64,000 nucleotides of DNA, from positions 1-64,000 of the forward strand of contig NZ_MKKY01000072.1 of the NCBI RefSeq assembly GCF_002091955.1, given 5' to 3'. The stretch is from Rhodococcus sp. 1168 (GTDB taxonomy: Bacteria > Actinomycetota > Actinomycetes > Mycobacteriales > Mycobacteriaceae). Of this stretch, positions 18,883 to 27,931 are shown piece by piece; the stretch's first letter is position 1, and each line of letters starts with the position of its first letter. The position numbers and the translations under genes were made by a program. Below the pieces are notes generated by a model that saw only the letters and a list, made by a program, of their open reading frames with translations, did no database searches and was not told where the DNA came from.

Positions 18883-19911
18883 GTGATTGTCGTTCCCGAC
18901 TTCACAGCGATACTGCAAGCACGCCGGGACAAGTGGCCTTGGCTGGACCACACCGTCAGGGCCGCACAGCGTTATCAGGCACAAATGGGCGACTACTACG
19001 CCGCCGGAATGACCTACTTCAGTGTGCTTGCATTGTTCCCGCTGCTGATGGTTGCGTTCGCGGTGGCCGGCTTCGTCCTCGTAGGACACCCGGAGTGGCT
19101 GGACGAAATCACTGCTCAGATATCGGAGAGCATCCCCGGCAGCTTGGGTGAGACCGTCAATTCGCTGATCGAGTCGGCCATCGAGTCCCGCGCAAGCGTC
19201 GGCATCATCGGTCTCTTGGGCGCTTTGTACGCGGGGCTGGGTTGGGTGGCGAAACTACGAGCCGCGCTGACTGCGATGTGGGAAAGTCAGCGCGAGCAGG
19301 GCGGTTTCGTCTCGACCAAGCTGAAGGATCTGGCGGCGCTCTTCGGTCTCGGTCTGGCGATCGCCCTGTCACTCGGCTTGTCCGCGCTCAATGGCGGGTC
19401 GGTGATGCGCAGCTTGCTCGAATTCGTCAAGCTCGACAATGCGCCGGGTGTCGGAATTCTCCTGCGGGTCGTGTCGGTACTACTGGCGCTCGTCGCCACG
19501 TGGGGCCTTTTCACCTGGGTGATTTCACGTCTGCCACGTGAGCCAGTGCCGTTTCGTAGCGCCTTGAAGGGCGGATTGCTGGCCGCCGTCGGTTTCGAGA
19601 TATTCAAGCAGATCGCGGCCATCTATTTGGCGTCGGTGACCAGCGGGCCTGCAGGCGTCGTGTTCGGTCCGATCATCGGCTTACTCGTATTCGTTTTCAC
19701 GACTTCACGGTTCGTATTGTTTGCGACAGCATTCTCGGCGACCACGAACGAGAGCATGGCCATGGCTTTCGTGCCGGCGCCGGACCCGGCGGTCATCAAC
19801 ACACGCGTCGAGGTCAACGACGGCCCTTCCATCAAGGGCGGCATCGCCCTCGTCGGTGTAGGAGCACTCGCTGCGGTCGGTCTTACCGGATTGCTCGGCC
19901 GTCGTAAATGA
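18883..19911 (+). CDS. yhjD: YhjD/YihY (BrkB-type) inner membrane protein
   Basis: This 342-residue integral membrane protein has about six helices and begins with a soluble basic segment. Family marks are YYAAGMTYFSVLALFPLLMV, the helix IIGLLGALYAGLGWVAKLRAAL and the C-terminal GPIIGLLVFVFTTSRFVLFATAFSA. The YihY/BrkB family is widespread with no settled function; suggestions include envelope lipid or solute export. It starts with GTG at 18883 behind GAGAGG. Its 3' end nearly meets the convergent carboxypeptidase gene (9-bp gap). Confidence 0.9.
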   Translation: MIVVPDFTAILQARRDKWPWLDHTVRAAQRYQAQMGDYYAAGMTYFSVLALFPLLMVAFAVAGFVLVGHPEWLDEITAQISESIPGSLGETVNSLIESAIESRASVGIIGLLGALYAGLGWVAKLRAALTAMWESQREQGGFVSTKLKDLAALFGLGLAIALSLGLSALNGGSVMRSLLEFVKLDNAPGVGILLRVVSVLLALVATWGLFTWVISRLPREPVPFRSALKGGLLAAVGFEIFKQIAAIYLASVTSGPAGVVFGPIIGLLVFVFTTSRFVLFATAFSATTNESMAMAFVPAPDPAVINTRVEVNDGPSIKGGIALVGVGALAAVGLTGLLGRRK

Positions 19912-19920
19912 CGGCTGGGT

Positions 19921-21222
19921 TCATCGGCGCCGGTTGAGTTGACGCGCCCCCAGCATCAGCCCGAGCACTACGAGTAGCCCGATAGCACCGATCCCGACCC
20001 GGACAGCCGTGTCCCCGCTCGACTCCACAGCGGACGCACGGCTGATCGACCCAGCATCCGCGGGCGGAGCTGCGAGCGCAGGGGCGGGGGTGATGGTTCG
20101 TGTGCTCGTGACGGCGCCGACCGAATCGGGGTCTACCAGCGTGCCGATACTCGTCCCTGATGGAAGCGCAAATCCGTAGTCCAGCAGGCGTGCCGCTTGC
20201 TCCGAGGGGCGGATGGGCAGGACGTCGCCCTGCATGATCGTCACCGCCAACCGTCTCCCGTCCTTCTGCGCACCACCGACGAAAGTTTGCCGGGCGTCAT
20301 CGGTATAGCCGGTCTTGCCGCCGAGAGCGCCTTCGTAGTTGTAGAGGAGTTGATTGTCGTTCGACAGGATGAAGCCCGGGCGGTCTTGATCTTCCGGGAT
20401 GCTGGGATCCTTGGGGAACCCTGGGAATTGAACATTCTCGGTCGAGATGAGCGCGGCGAAGGTCGGGTTTTCGAGTGCGGCACGGAAGAACAACGCGAGG
20501 TCGTAGGCCGAACTGGACATCCCTGGTGCGTCGAGGCCGGACGGCGTTGCAGTGTGCGTGTCCAGCGCACCCAGCGACTCGGCGAGCGCGTTCATCTTTT
20601 TCACCGTCGCGGCATCACCACCCAATTGGGTCGCCAGAGCGTGGGCAGCGTCATTTCCAGAGGCCATCACGAGACCCTGCATCAGCTGAAAGTTGCTGTA
20701 GACGCCGTCTTTGCCGATTCCGACCGCGCTACCTTCGGCATTGGCATCCTCTGCCGTCGCGACGACGACTTTGTCGAGATCGAGTTCGTCCAATGCCACC
20801 AGTGCCAACAGGATCTTGATGGTGCTCGCGGGCCGATAGCGGCCGTGTGGGTCCTTCGCGGCGATGACGTCTCCGGAATCGAGATCCGAGAGCACCCACC
20901 CGGTCGCGGAAATATCGGCGGGAAGCGGAGGCGCGTCGTCCGGGGTGATGGTTCCACATCGGCTCAGTTGGGAGCCACCGATTGGGTCGGCGGGGACGGG
21001 CCGCGGCGCAGGAACCGTCTCACCTGGCGACGGCACCTCGGAGAGGTCGATTGCCGGAGGCGGCGACGTGACGAACGGGCAGTCGTCGGTGTTCGGCGTC
21101 GTGAACGGTGGAGTCGTGACGGCCGGAGGCTCGGCAGCAGGCTGCGCGAGGGCAGGGCTGCCCACGGCGAACAGGGCAGCGGACGTGGCGAGGGCAGCGG
21201 TCACCCGGAGGATCGTTCTCAT
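19921..21222 (-). CDS. dacB: D-alanyl-D-alanine carboxypeptidase (S11, PBP5-like)
   Basis: This penicillin-binding protein trims D-Ala from peptidoglycan stem peptides outside the membrane. A signal peptide (about 1-26, ending Ala-Leu-Ala-Gln) is followed by a proline-rich stalk, then the catalytic domain. The motifs are S133-T-I-K136, S188-G-N190 and K303-T-G305. A C-terminal helix (VGIGAIGLLVVLGLMLGA) and ARQLNRRR anchor it. Start ATG 21220-21222 gives the signal peptide directly. The 433 residues agree with DacB1 (Rv3330) of M. tuberculosis, which has the same neighbours. Confidence 0.93.
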   Translation of the reverse strand: MRTILRVTAALATSAALFAVGSPALAQPAAEPPAVTTPPFTTPNTDDCPFVTSPPPAIDLSEVPSPGETVPAPRPVPADPIGGSQLSRCGTITPDDAPPLPADISATGWVLSDLDSGDVIAAKDPHGRYRPASTIKILLALVALDELDLDKVVVATAEDANAEGSAVGIGKDGVYSNFQLMQGLVMASGNDAAHALATQLGGDAATVKKMNALAESLGALDTHTATPSGLDAPGMSSSAYDLALFFRAALENPTFAALISTENVQFPGFPKDPSIPEDQDRPGFILSNDNQLLYNYEGALGGKTGYTDDARQTFVGGAQKDGRRLAVTIMQGDVLPIRPSEQAARLLDYGFALPSGTSIGTLVDPDSVGAVTSTRTITPAPALAAPPADAGSISRASAVESSGDTAVRVGIGAIGLLVVLGLMLGARQLNRRR

Positions 21223-21320
21223 CGCGAACCACCGTATGCGGTCCGATCGGCGAATCTGCGCCGACCCACCGAATGCCCCGATCGTGCTCACTGCTGTATC
21301 GATTGCGCCCGTCGACTCTG

Positions 21321-21379
21321 AACCGCAAGAAAGGCGCATTCATACGATCGAATCGTATGAATGCGCCTTTCTTGCGGTT
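21321..21379. terminator. Perfect 28-bp inverted repeat, sdh terminator
   Basis: Arms 21321-21348 and 21352-21379 are perfectly complementary over 28 bp and closed by a 3-base CGA loop. The element begins 8 bp past the sdhB stop on the minus strand and about 100 bp upstream of dacB. It most likely terminates the sdhCDAB transcript. Its length and perfection are unusual for a plain terminator. Confidence 0.75.
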
Positions 21380-21387
21380 ACAACAAC

Positions 21388-22167
21388 TTAGCGAGCGAAG
21401 AGCAGAGCCCGCTTCACTTCCTGGATCGCCTTTGTCACCTGAATGCCACGAGGGCAAGCATCGGTGCAGTTGAAGGTGGTGCGGCAGCGCCACACGCCTT
21501 CGACGTCGTTGAGGATGTCCAGACGCTCGGATGCACCTTCGTCGCGGCTGTCGAAGATGAACCGGTGCGCGTTGACGATGGCGGCGGGTCCGAAGTAGCT
21601 GCCGTCACTCCAGAACACGGGGCACGAGGTGGTGCAGCAGGCGCACAGAATGCACTTGGTGGTGTCGTCGAACCGAGCACGGTCGGCGGCAGACTGGATA
21701 CGCTCACGCGTCGGCTCGTTGCCCGTGGTCATCAAAAACGGCTTGACCGCACGGAACGCGTCGAAGAACGGCTCCATGTCGACGATCAGATCCTTCTCGA
21801 CCGGAAGACCCTTGATGGGCTCGATCGTGATGGTCAGCGACTTCGACGAATCCTTCGGAAGCATGTCGCGCATCAGCACCTTGCAGGCGAGACGGTTGAC
21901 TCCGTTGATACGCATCGCGTCACTGCCGCAGACGCCGTGGGCGCAGGAGCGACGGAAGGTCAGCGTGCCGTCGAGGTAGCCCTTGACGTACATCAACAGG
22001 TTCAGCAGGCGGTCGGTCGGCAACGTCGGGACCTGGAAGCTGTCCCAGCGCTGTCCGTCGCCGCTCTCCGGATTGAAGCGGGCGATCTTGAGAGTCACCA
22101 TGACCGCGCCGTTGGGAACGGGCGGCTGCGAGGACTGGTCTGCCTTGTCGAGAGTAGGGGCGCTCAT
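21388..22167 (-). CDS. sdhB: Succinate dehydrogenase iron-sulfur subunit
   Basis: SdhB passes electrons from FAD to quinone within complex II at the membrane. The 2Fe-2S domain has SCAHGVCGSDAM and LACKV; the third position is Asp in place of Cys, as in several SdhB proteins. The C-terminal clusters are bound by CILCACCTTSCPVF and CTDACPRGI. The length of 259 fits. It starts one base after the sdhA stop and is the last gene of sdhCDAB. Confidence 0.97.
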   Translation of the reverse strand: MSAPTLDKADQSSQPPVPNGAVMVTLKIARFNPESGDGQRWDSFQVPTLPTDRLLNLLMYVKGYLDGTLTFRRSCAHGVCGSDAMRINGVNRLACKVLMRDMLPKDSSKSLTITIEPIKGLPVEKDLIVDMEPFFDAFRAVKPFLMTTGNEPTRERIQSAADRARFDDTTKCILCACCTTSCPVFWSDGSYFGPAAIVNAHRFIFDSRDEGASERLDILNDVEGVWRCRTTFNCTDACPRGIQVTKAIQEVKRALLFAR

Positions 22168-22168
22168 A

Positions 22169-23920
22169 TCAGTACTTCCGCTCCATCGGCTCGTAGCGGG
22201 TCTGCACTACTGGCTTGTAGTCCAGACGGATGTCGGTCAGCAGACCTTCGCCTTGCTTGTAGGCCATGGTGTGCTTCATGTATTCCGCGTCGTTGCGGTC
22301 CGGGTAGTCCTCACGAGCGTGTCCGCCACGTGATTCCTTGCGGTTGAGTGCACCGACGACGGTGACCTCCGCCATTTCGAGCAGGAACCCGAGCTCGACG
22401 GCCTCGAGGAGGTCGCTGTTGTACCGAGCTCCCTTGTCCTGCACCGTGATGTGGTTGTAACGCTCCTTGAGGGCGCGAACATCCTTCAGCGCGGTCTCGA
22501 GTCGCTCCTCGGTACGGAATACCGAGGCGTTGTTGTCCATCGACTGCTGCAGTTCGGTCCGAATGTCGGCCGCACGCTCGTGGCCGTGATCGGACAAAAC
22601 GAGTGCGAGCCATTCTTGGACCATCTTCGCCGGCTCTTCGGGCAGCGGCGTGAAGTCGACTGAGTTGGCATGCAGAGCTGCGGCGATTCCGGCGCGACGG
22701 CCGAAGACGTTGATGTCCAGAAGCGAGTTGGTGCCGAGGCGGTTGGCACCGTGCACCGAAACACATGCACACTCGCCGGCCGCGTACAGGCCATGCACGA
22801 TGTCGTCGTTGTTGCGCAGAACCTCACCGTTGATCTTGGTGGGGATACCGCCCATGACGTAGTGGCACGTCGGGTAGACCGGCACGGGCTCCTTGACCGG
22901 ATCCACACCGAGGTAGGTGCGGGAGAACTCCATGATGTCGGGGAGCTTCTCGTCCAGAACTTCTTCTGGGATGTGCGTGACGTCGATGTAGACGTAGTCC
23001 TTGTTGGGGCCGCCGCCACGTCCTTCGAGAACTTCGAGGACCATCGACCGCGCAACGATGTCGCGGGGTGCGAGATCCTTGATGGTCGGGGCATAGCGCT
23101 CCATGAAGCGCTCGCCCGATTCGTTACGAAGGATGCCTCCCTCGCCGCGAACGGCTTCGGAGATCAGAATCCCCAGACCGGCGAGGCCTGTCGGATGGAA
23201 CTGATGGAACTCCATGTCTTCGAGCGGGAGGCCCTTACGGAAGACGATGCCCATGCCGTCACCGGTGAGGGTGTGGGCGTTGGACGTCGTCTTGTACATA
23301 CGTCCCGAGCCGCCGGTTGCGAAGATGATCGACTTGGCGTGGAAGATGTGCAGCTCACCGGTAGCGAGCTCGTACGCGATGATGCCGGTTGCTACCGGAC
23401 CGTCTTCGGTCTCGGTGAGGCACAGATCGAGCGCGTAGAACTCGTTGAAGAACTCGACGTCGTGCTTGACGCAGTTCTGGTAGAGCGTCTGCAAGATCAT
23501 GTGTCCGGTGCGGTCGGCGGCGTAACACGCACGGCGAACGGGTGCCTTGCCGTGGTCACGGGTGTGGCCGCCGAAGCGACGCTGGTCGATCTTGCCCTCG
23601 GGCGTGCGGTTGAACGGCAGGCCCATCTTCTCGAGGTCGAGAACGGCGTCGATCGCTTCCTTGGCCATGATCTCCACAGCGTCCTGGTCGGCGAGATAGT
23701 CGCCACCCTTGACGGTGTCGAACGTGTGCCACTCCCAGTTGTCTTCCTCGACGTTGGCGAGGGCCGCGCACATTCCGCCCTGAGCTGCGCCGGTGTGTGA
23801 ACGAGTGGGGTAGAGCTTGGTCAGAACTGCGGTGCGGGCGCGGGGCCCGGCCTCGATGGCCGCTCGCATGCCTGCGCCACCGGCGCCGACGATGAGCACG
23901 TCATAACGATATTCCTGCAT
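22169..23920 (-). CDS. sdhA: Succinate dehydrogenase flavoprotein subunit
   Basis: SdhA oxidises succinate to fumarate with covalently bound FAD. The dinucleotide fold VGAGGAGMRAAIEAG is at residues 11-25 and the FAD-linking histidine is in RSHTGAAQGGMCAAL. Catalytic region residues are visible in QFHPTGLAG, and the Arg-rich EGGILRNESGERFM and GGIPTKINGEV are conserved. Length 583 is typical for mycobacterial Sdh2-type subunits. It lies 16 bp after sdhD. Confidence 0.97.
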   Translation of the reverse strand: MQEYRYDVLIVGAGGAGMRAAIEAGPRARTAVLTKLYPTRSHTGAAQGGMCAALANVEEDNWEWHTFDTVKGGDYLADQDAVEIMAKEAIDAVLDLEKMGLPFNRTPEGKIDQRRFGGHTRDHGKAPVRRACYAADRTGHMILQTLYQNCVKHDVEFFNEFYALDLCLTETEDGPVATGIIAYELATGELHIFHAKSIIFATGGSGRMYKTTSNAHTLTGDGMGIVFRKGLPLEDMEFHQFHPTGLAGLGILISEAVRGEGGILRNESGERFMERYAPTIKDLAPRDIVARSMVLEVLEGRGGGPNKDYVYIDVTHIPEEVLDEKLPDIMEFSRTYLGVDPVKEPVPVYPTCHYVMGGIPTKINGEVLRNNDDIVHGLYAAGECACVSVHGANRLGTNSLLDINVFGRRAGIAAALHANSVDFTPLPEEPAKMVQEWLALVLSDHGHERAADIRTELQQSMDNNASVFRTEERLETALKDVRALKERYNHITVQDKGARYNSDLLEAVELGFLLEMAEVTVVGALNRKESRGGHAREDYPDRNDAEYMKHTMAYKQGEGLLTDIRLDYKPVVQTRYEPMERKY

Positions 23921-23936
23921 GAATGCTTCAGTTCCC

Positions 23937-24392
23937 TTAGCTCGCCGAAATGTTCGGATCGAAGGTGAAGATGACGTACGTACCCAGGCCCATGATGAGA
24001 ATCATGGACAGCACGAGCAGTGTCGTCAGCCAGAATCGCGTCGAATCCTTGCGTGAATAGTCCGCGATGATCGTCCGCAGACCGTTGCCGCCATGCAACT
24101 GAGCAAGCCAGAGCATGGAGAGGTCCCAGAACTGCCAGAACGGGCTCGACCAGCGGCCCGCTACGAATGCGAAGTTGATCCGGTGCACACCCTCGTCGAG
24201 CATCAGCATGATGAACATGTGGCCCAGGACGAGGACGACGAGCGCCAACCCTGAGAAGCGCATGAACAGCCACGCGTAGAGCTCGAAGTTGCTCCTCGAC
24301 TTACGGCGCGGGGAACGTGGGTTGTCCAGACTTGCCGGACGGTCGTAGATCTTGCCGAGGGACTTGGCCTCGGGTCCGTGTGTCATTGCCAT
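23937..24392 (-). CDS. sdhD: Succinate dehydrogenase membrane anchor subunit
   Basis: The 151-residue subunit has three membrane helices and anchors complex II. Helix 1 contains LVVLVLGHMFIMLML, whose His could ligate haem, and a second conserved stretch is LAQLHGGNGLRTIIADY. Start ATG 24390-24392 overlaps the sdhC stop by one base (TGATG); an ATG two codons later is also possible. The order sdhC-D-A-B and coupled starts show a single operon. Confidence 0.92.
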   Translation of the reverse strand: MAMTHGPEAKSLGKIYDRPASLDNPRSPRRKSRSNFELYAWLFMRFSGLALVVLVLGHMFIMLMLDEGVHRINFAFVAGRWSSPFWQFWDLSMLWLAQLHGGNGLRTIIADYSRKDSTRFWLTTLLVLSMILIMGLGTYVIFTFDPNISAS

Positions 24393-24802
24393 CAGTGCCC
24401 GCTCGCTGTGAACATGTTGTAGAAAATTCTGCCTGCCCCCGGAACCATGACCACGATCCATACCGCGGCGATGACCCACAACATCAACTTCTGGTACTTC
24501 GGTCCCTTGGACCAGAAGTCCACCAGCATGACGCGGATGCCGTTGAGTGCGTGATAGAGCACCGCAGCGACGAGACCGAGCTCCATCAACCCCACGAGTG
24601 GGGTCTTGTAGGTGTCGATGATCGCGTCGTACGTTTCGGGGTTGACACGAACCATTGCCGTGTCCAAGACGTGGACGAACAGGAAGAAGAACGTCAACAC
24701 GCCCGTGATTCGGTGTAGGACCCAGGACCACATTCCCGGATCACCGCGGTACAGCGACCGCTTTCGCTCCTTGGCCGGAGCGGCTTCCGTCGTGCTACTC
24801 AT
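24392..24802 (-). CDS. sdhC: Succinate dehydrogenase cytochrome b556 subunit
   Basis: The 136-residue subunit has three helices and carries the SdhC signature LYRGDPGMWSWVLHRITG, where Ser/Arg line the quinone site. LYHALNGIRVMLVDF includes the haem-ligand His. I picked ATG 24800-24802 because it matches the short N-terminus of mycobacterial SdhC and GGAGG lies 11 bases upstream; in-frame ATGs at 24826 and upstream are less likely. First gene of sdhCDAB; its promoter lies in the 262 bp shared with divergent cdd. Confidence 0.93.
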   Translation of the reverse strand: MSSTTEAAPAKERKRSLYRGDPGMWSWVLHRITGVLTFFFLFVHVLDTAMVRVNPETYDAIIDTYKTPLVGLMELGLVAAVLYHALNGIRVMLVDFWSKGPKYQKLMLWVIAAVWIVVMVPGAGRIFYNMFTASGH

Positions 24803-25064
24803 CGAGTGCAATGCCTCCAACGTCATTGATGGACGCATCGAGCCTGGGCCCCGGACTGTGACCGGCTCGATTTGTCTTACTCCGGCTCAACGGTTACGGA
24901 AGAGCCTCTGTCTTCGAACTGTAATCCCCATGGAAACACGGAACTAATTCGACTCGAGGTTCGTACCGACCCCAAAATCTTTGTTAGGTATGCCTTCCCA
25001 ATTTTACGTGATCGGTTCAGTAGTGAGGCTGCGCGCGACGGATCTTCGTGATTTGATTGCGGGT

Positions 25065-25478
25065 ATGCCGGAAGTTGACTGGAAAACGTTGCGAGACAAT
25101 GCTCATCGAGTTATGAGGCAAGCCTATGCACCGTATTCGAACTACCCCGTGGGTGCGGCCGCGCTCGTAGACGATGACCGAATCGTGACGGGATGCAATG
25201 TGGAGAATGTCTCATATGGTTTGGGGCTGTGCGCAGAGTGCGGACTGATCTCGAACCTGCATTCCACCGGCGGCGGACGTCTGGTCGCCTTCACCTGCTG
25301 CGACAGTCGCGGTGCGAAGTTGATGCCGTGCGGCCGATGTAGGCAACTTCTGTACGAATTCGGCGGCGCGCAGTTGATCGTCGACACCGACGCCGGCCCT
25401 GTGCCGCTCGGCGATCTACTGCCCTCCGCATTCGGCCCCGACGATCTCGCAGCGGGACGGGAAGGCGAGCATGTCTGA
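25065..25478 (+). CDS. cdd: Cytidine deaminase
   Basis: The enzyme deaminates cytidine and deoxycytidine to uridine forms in nucleoside salvage. Zinc ligands are C56 of CAE (with catalytic Glu58) and C89/C92 of PCGRC, so it is the three-cysteine tetrameric type. The 137 residues match that class. The ATG at 25065 gives MPEVDWKTLR; an upstream frame extension looks non-coding. It overlaps deoA by 8 bases, forming a cdd-deoA-add operon as in M. tuberculosis Rv3315c-Rv3313c. Confidence 0.94.
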   Translation: MPEVDWKTLRDNAHRVMRQAYAPYSNYPVGAAALVDDDRIVTGCNVENVSYGLGLCAECGLISNLHSTGGGRLVAFTCCDSRGAKLMPCGRCRQLLYEFGGAQLIVDTDAGPVPLGDLLPSAFGPDDLAAGREGEHV

Positions 25479-26754
25479 CGCCGTATCGATCATCGCCGCC
25501 AAGCGCGACGGACACATACTGACCAAGCGGCAGATCGACTGGGTCATCGACGGGTTCACTCGCGGCACCGTCGCCGACGAGCAGATGTCCGCACTCGCGA
25601 TGGCCATTGTGTGGCGGGGTCTCGACCGGAGAGAGCTGAGCGACTGGACGGCCGCGATGATCGACTCGGGCAGCAGGATGGACTTCTCCGATATCGCTCG
25701 ACCGACCGTCGACAAGCACTCGACCGGAGGCGTCGGCGACAAGATCACCTTGCCGTTGGCTCCGCTCGTCGCCGCATGTGGAGCGGCGGTGCCGCAGCTG
25801 TCCGGTCGGGGCCTCGGCCATACCGGTGGCACCCTCGACAAGCTCGAGTCCATCGCCGGGTGGCGCGCAGACCTGAGCGCAGAGGAGATCCACTCGATTC
25901 TGGCCGATTCGGCTGTGGGCGCGGTGGTGTGCGCAGCGGGTGCCGACCTGGCGCCCGCAGACAAGAGGCTCTATGCACTTCGCGACGTCACCGGAACCGT
26001 GGAATCCATTCCGCTGATCGCCAGCTCGATCATGAGCAAGAAAATCGCCGAGGGAACCAGCGGGCTGGTGCTCGACGTCAAGGTCGGGGCAGGTGCCTTC
26101 ATGAAGAACATCGACGACGCTCGTGAACTCGCTACGGCCATGGTTGCTCTCGGCTCCGATGCCGGGGTGCGCACAGTCGCACTTCTCACCGCGATGGACG
26201 CCCCGCTGGGGATGACTGCGGGCAATGCTCTCGAAGTCGAGGAATCGCTCGAGGTGCTGAGCGGCGGCGGCCACGCGGACATCGTCGAGCTGACGATCAC
26301 ACTGGCCCGAACCATGTTGACCGTGGCCGGTATCGAGGGAATCGACCCCGCGGACAAGCTTGCCGACGGCTCCGCGATGGATCGGTGGCGAGCGATGGTG
26401 GCCGCCCAGGGTGGAGATCCGGATGCGCCGCTTCCGGTGGCGAAGGAATCTCGGACCGTCACGGCCGAGCAGGACGGTTTCATCACCGAACTCGACGCCA
26501 TGGCGGTGGGCGTCGCGGCCTGGAGGTTGGGTGCCGGACGTGAGCGACAGGGGGAGCCCGTTCAGGCCGGTGCGGGGGTACGCCTGCATGCCAAGCCGGG
26601 AGATCGAGTTGTTGCCGGCCAGCAGCTCGCCACGCTCTACACCGACACGCCGGAGAAGTTCGACTATGCGACCGAGGCGATCGACGCGGCCTGGGGCATC
26701 AGTGATTCGGCGCCCGTCCGATCGCCGATCGTGCTCGATCGTGTCGGCCGGTAG
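25471..26754 (+). CDS. deoA: Thymidine phosphorylase
   Basis: DeoA splits thymidine or deoxyuridine with phosphate to base and deoxyribose-1-phosphate. Motifs are KHSTGGVGDK (phosphate-binding glycine loop, about residues 80-89), GRGLGHTGGTLDKLES, and SSIMSKKIAEGT with the substrate lysine. The 427-residue length and C-terminal PYNP domain (LHAKPGDRVVAGQQLATLYT) are standard. Overlaps cdd and is followed by add after 45 bp. Confidence 0.95.
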   Translation: MSDAVSIIAAKRDGHILTKRQIDWVIDGFTRGTVADEQMSALAMAIVWRGLDRRELSDWTAAMIDSGSRMDFSDIARPTVDKHSTGGVGDKITLPLAPLVAACGAAVPQLSGRGLGHTGGTLDKLESIAGWRADLSAEEIHSILADSAVGAVVCAAGADLAPADKRLYALRDVTGTVESIPLIASSIMSKKIAEGTSGLVLDVKVGAGAFMKNIDDARELATAMVALGSDAGVRTVALLTAMDAPLGMTAGNALEVEESLEVLSGGGHADIVELTITLARTMLTVAGIEGIDPADKLADGSAMDRWRAMVAAQGGDPDAPLPVAKESRTVTAEQDGFITELDAMAVGVAAWRLGAGRERQGEPVQAGAGVRLHAKPGDRVVAGQQLATLYTDTPEKFDYATEAIDAAWGISDSAPVRSPIVLDRVGR

Positions 26755-26799
26755 GTCGAGCCCAGGACAGCTCGGTCTCGGCGGGCTACCGTTCACGAT

Positions 26800-27924
26800 A
26801 TGAGCACTGCCGAGATTTTTTCGACACCTTCCGGCGGCGCGATGCCGCTCGACATGAATTCCATCAAGACTGCTCCGAAAGCGCTGCTTCACGATCATCT
26901 CGATGGTGGATTGCGCCCGCAGACGGTTCTCGAACTCGCCGATCAGTGCGGATACGACGATCTTCCCGCGACCGACGGTGCGGCGCTGGGGGAGTGGTTT
27001 CGCAATGCCGCCGACAGTGGTTCCCTCGAGCAATATCTCGAGACTTTTGCCCACACCGTAGCGGTGATGCAGACAGCCGAGGGCCTTTCGCGGGTAGCCC
27101 AGGAATGCGCCGAGGATCTGGCCGACGACTCGGTCGTCTATGCCGAGGTTCGATTCGCACCCGAACAGCATCTCGAGCGGGGGCTCTCGCTGGACGAGGT
27201 CGTCGAACATGTACTGGCGGGCTTTCGTGCCGGAGAATCTGCAGCGCAAGTGAAAGGCAAGCGTATTCAGGTGGGGTGCCTGCTCACCGCCATGCGGCAT
27301 GCTGCACGCTCGCGGGAGATCGCCGAACTGGCCGTACGGTTCCGTGACCGCGGCGTCGTCGGCTTCGACATCGCCGGCGCCGAGGCCGGGTTCCCTCCGA
27401 GTCGCCACCTGGCTGCGTTCGAATACATGCGAGCAGCCAACGCACACTTCACAATTCATGCCGGCGAGGCCTTCGGTCTGCCGTCCATTCAAGAGGCTGT
27501 CGCATTCTGCGGCACGGATCGGCTCGGTCACGGTGTCCGGATAACCGACGACATCACCGTCGCGCCCGACGGCACGGCATCACTGGGACTACTCGCCGCC
27601 TACGTTCGGGACACGCGGATGCCCCTCGAATTGTGTCCGAGTTCGAACGTGCAGACCGGAGCCGTGGAGAGCCTGCAGAAGCATCCGTTCGATCTGCTTG
27701 CCAGACTCCGGTTCCGTGTCACGGTGAACACCGACAATCGGCTCATGAGCGACACCTCGATGAGCCGTGAAATGCACAAGCTGGTCACCACATTCGGCTA
27801 CGGATGGACCGATCTCGAGCGCTTCACCATCAATGCCATGAAGTCGGCATTCATCCCGTTCGACGAGCGTCTCGAGATCATCGACGACATCGTCAAGCCC
27901 GGCTACGCAGTACTGATCGGCTAG
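26800..27924 (+). CDS. add: Adenosine deaminase
   Basis: This zinc enzyme converts adenosine to inosine. Metal ligands H31 and H33 are in [18 protein letters not shown] holds the third zinc His and the catalytic Glu. DRLGHGVRI provides the catalytic His, and [14 protein letters not shown] holds the metal-binding Asp pair. The length of 374 is slightly over the E. coli enzyme because of an N-terminal extension of about 20 residues; ATG at 26854 (MNSIKTAPK) would remove it. Last gene of the cdd-deoA-add operon, ending 7 bp from a convergent gene. Confidence 0.95.
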   Translation: MSTAEIFSTPSGGAMPLDMNSIKTAPKALLHDHLDGGLRPQTVLELADQCGYDDLPATDGAALGEWFRNAADSGSLEQYLETFAHTVAVMQTAEGLSRVAQECAEDLADDSVVYAEVRFAPEQHLERGLSLDEVVEHVLAGFRAGESAAQVKGKRIQVGCLLTAMRHAARSREIAELAVRFRDRGVVGFDIAGAEAGFPPSRHLAAFEYMRAANAHFTIHAGEAFGLPSIQEAVAFCGTDRLGHGVRITDDITVAPDGTASLGLLAAYVRDTRMPLELCPSSNVQTGAVESLQKHPFDLLARLRFRVTVNTDNRLMSDTSMSREMHKLVTTFGYGWTDLERFTINAMKSAFIPFDERLEIIDDIVKPGYAVLIG

Positions 27925-27931
27925 CGGAACT

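Noticed and set aside
20197..21321. A 374-codon plus-strand frame opposite dacB
   Set aside because: Composition is dominated by Arg, Gly and His with no domain pattern, and the opposite strand encodes SxxK, SGN and KTG motifs in order.
22670..23800. A 376-codon plus-strand frame opposite sdhA
   Set aside because: It is the reverse reading of a highly conserved flavoprotein and shows no start signal or family motif.
25291..27531. A 746-codon open frame on the minus strand across cdd, deoA and add
   Set aside because: It is antisense to three textbook enzymes with all catalytic motifs. Long antisense frames are common in high-GC DNA because stop codons are rare.
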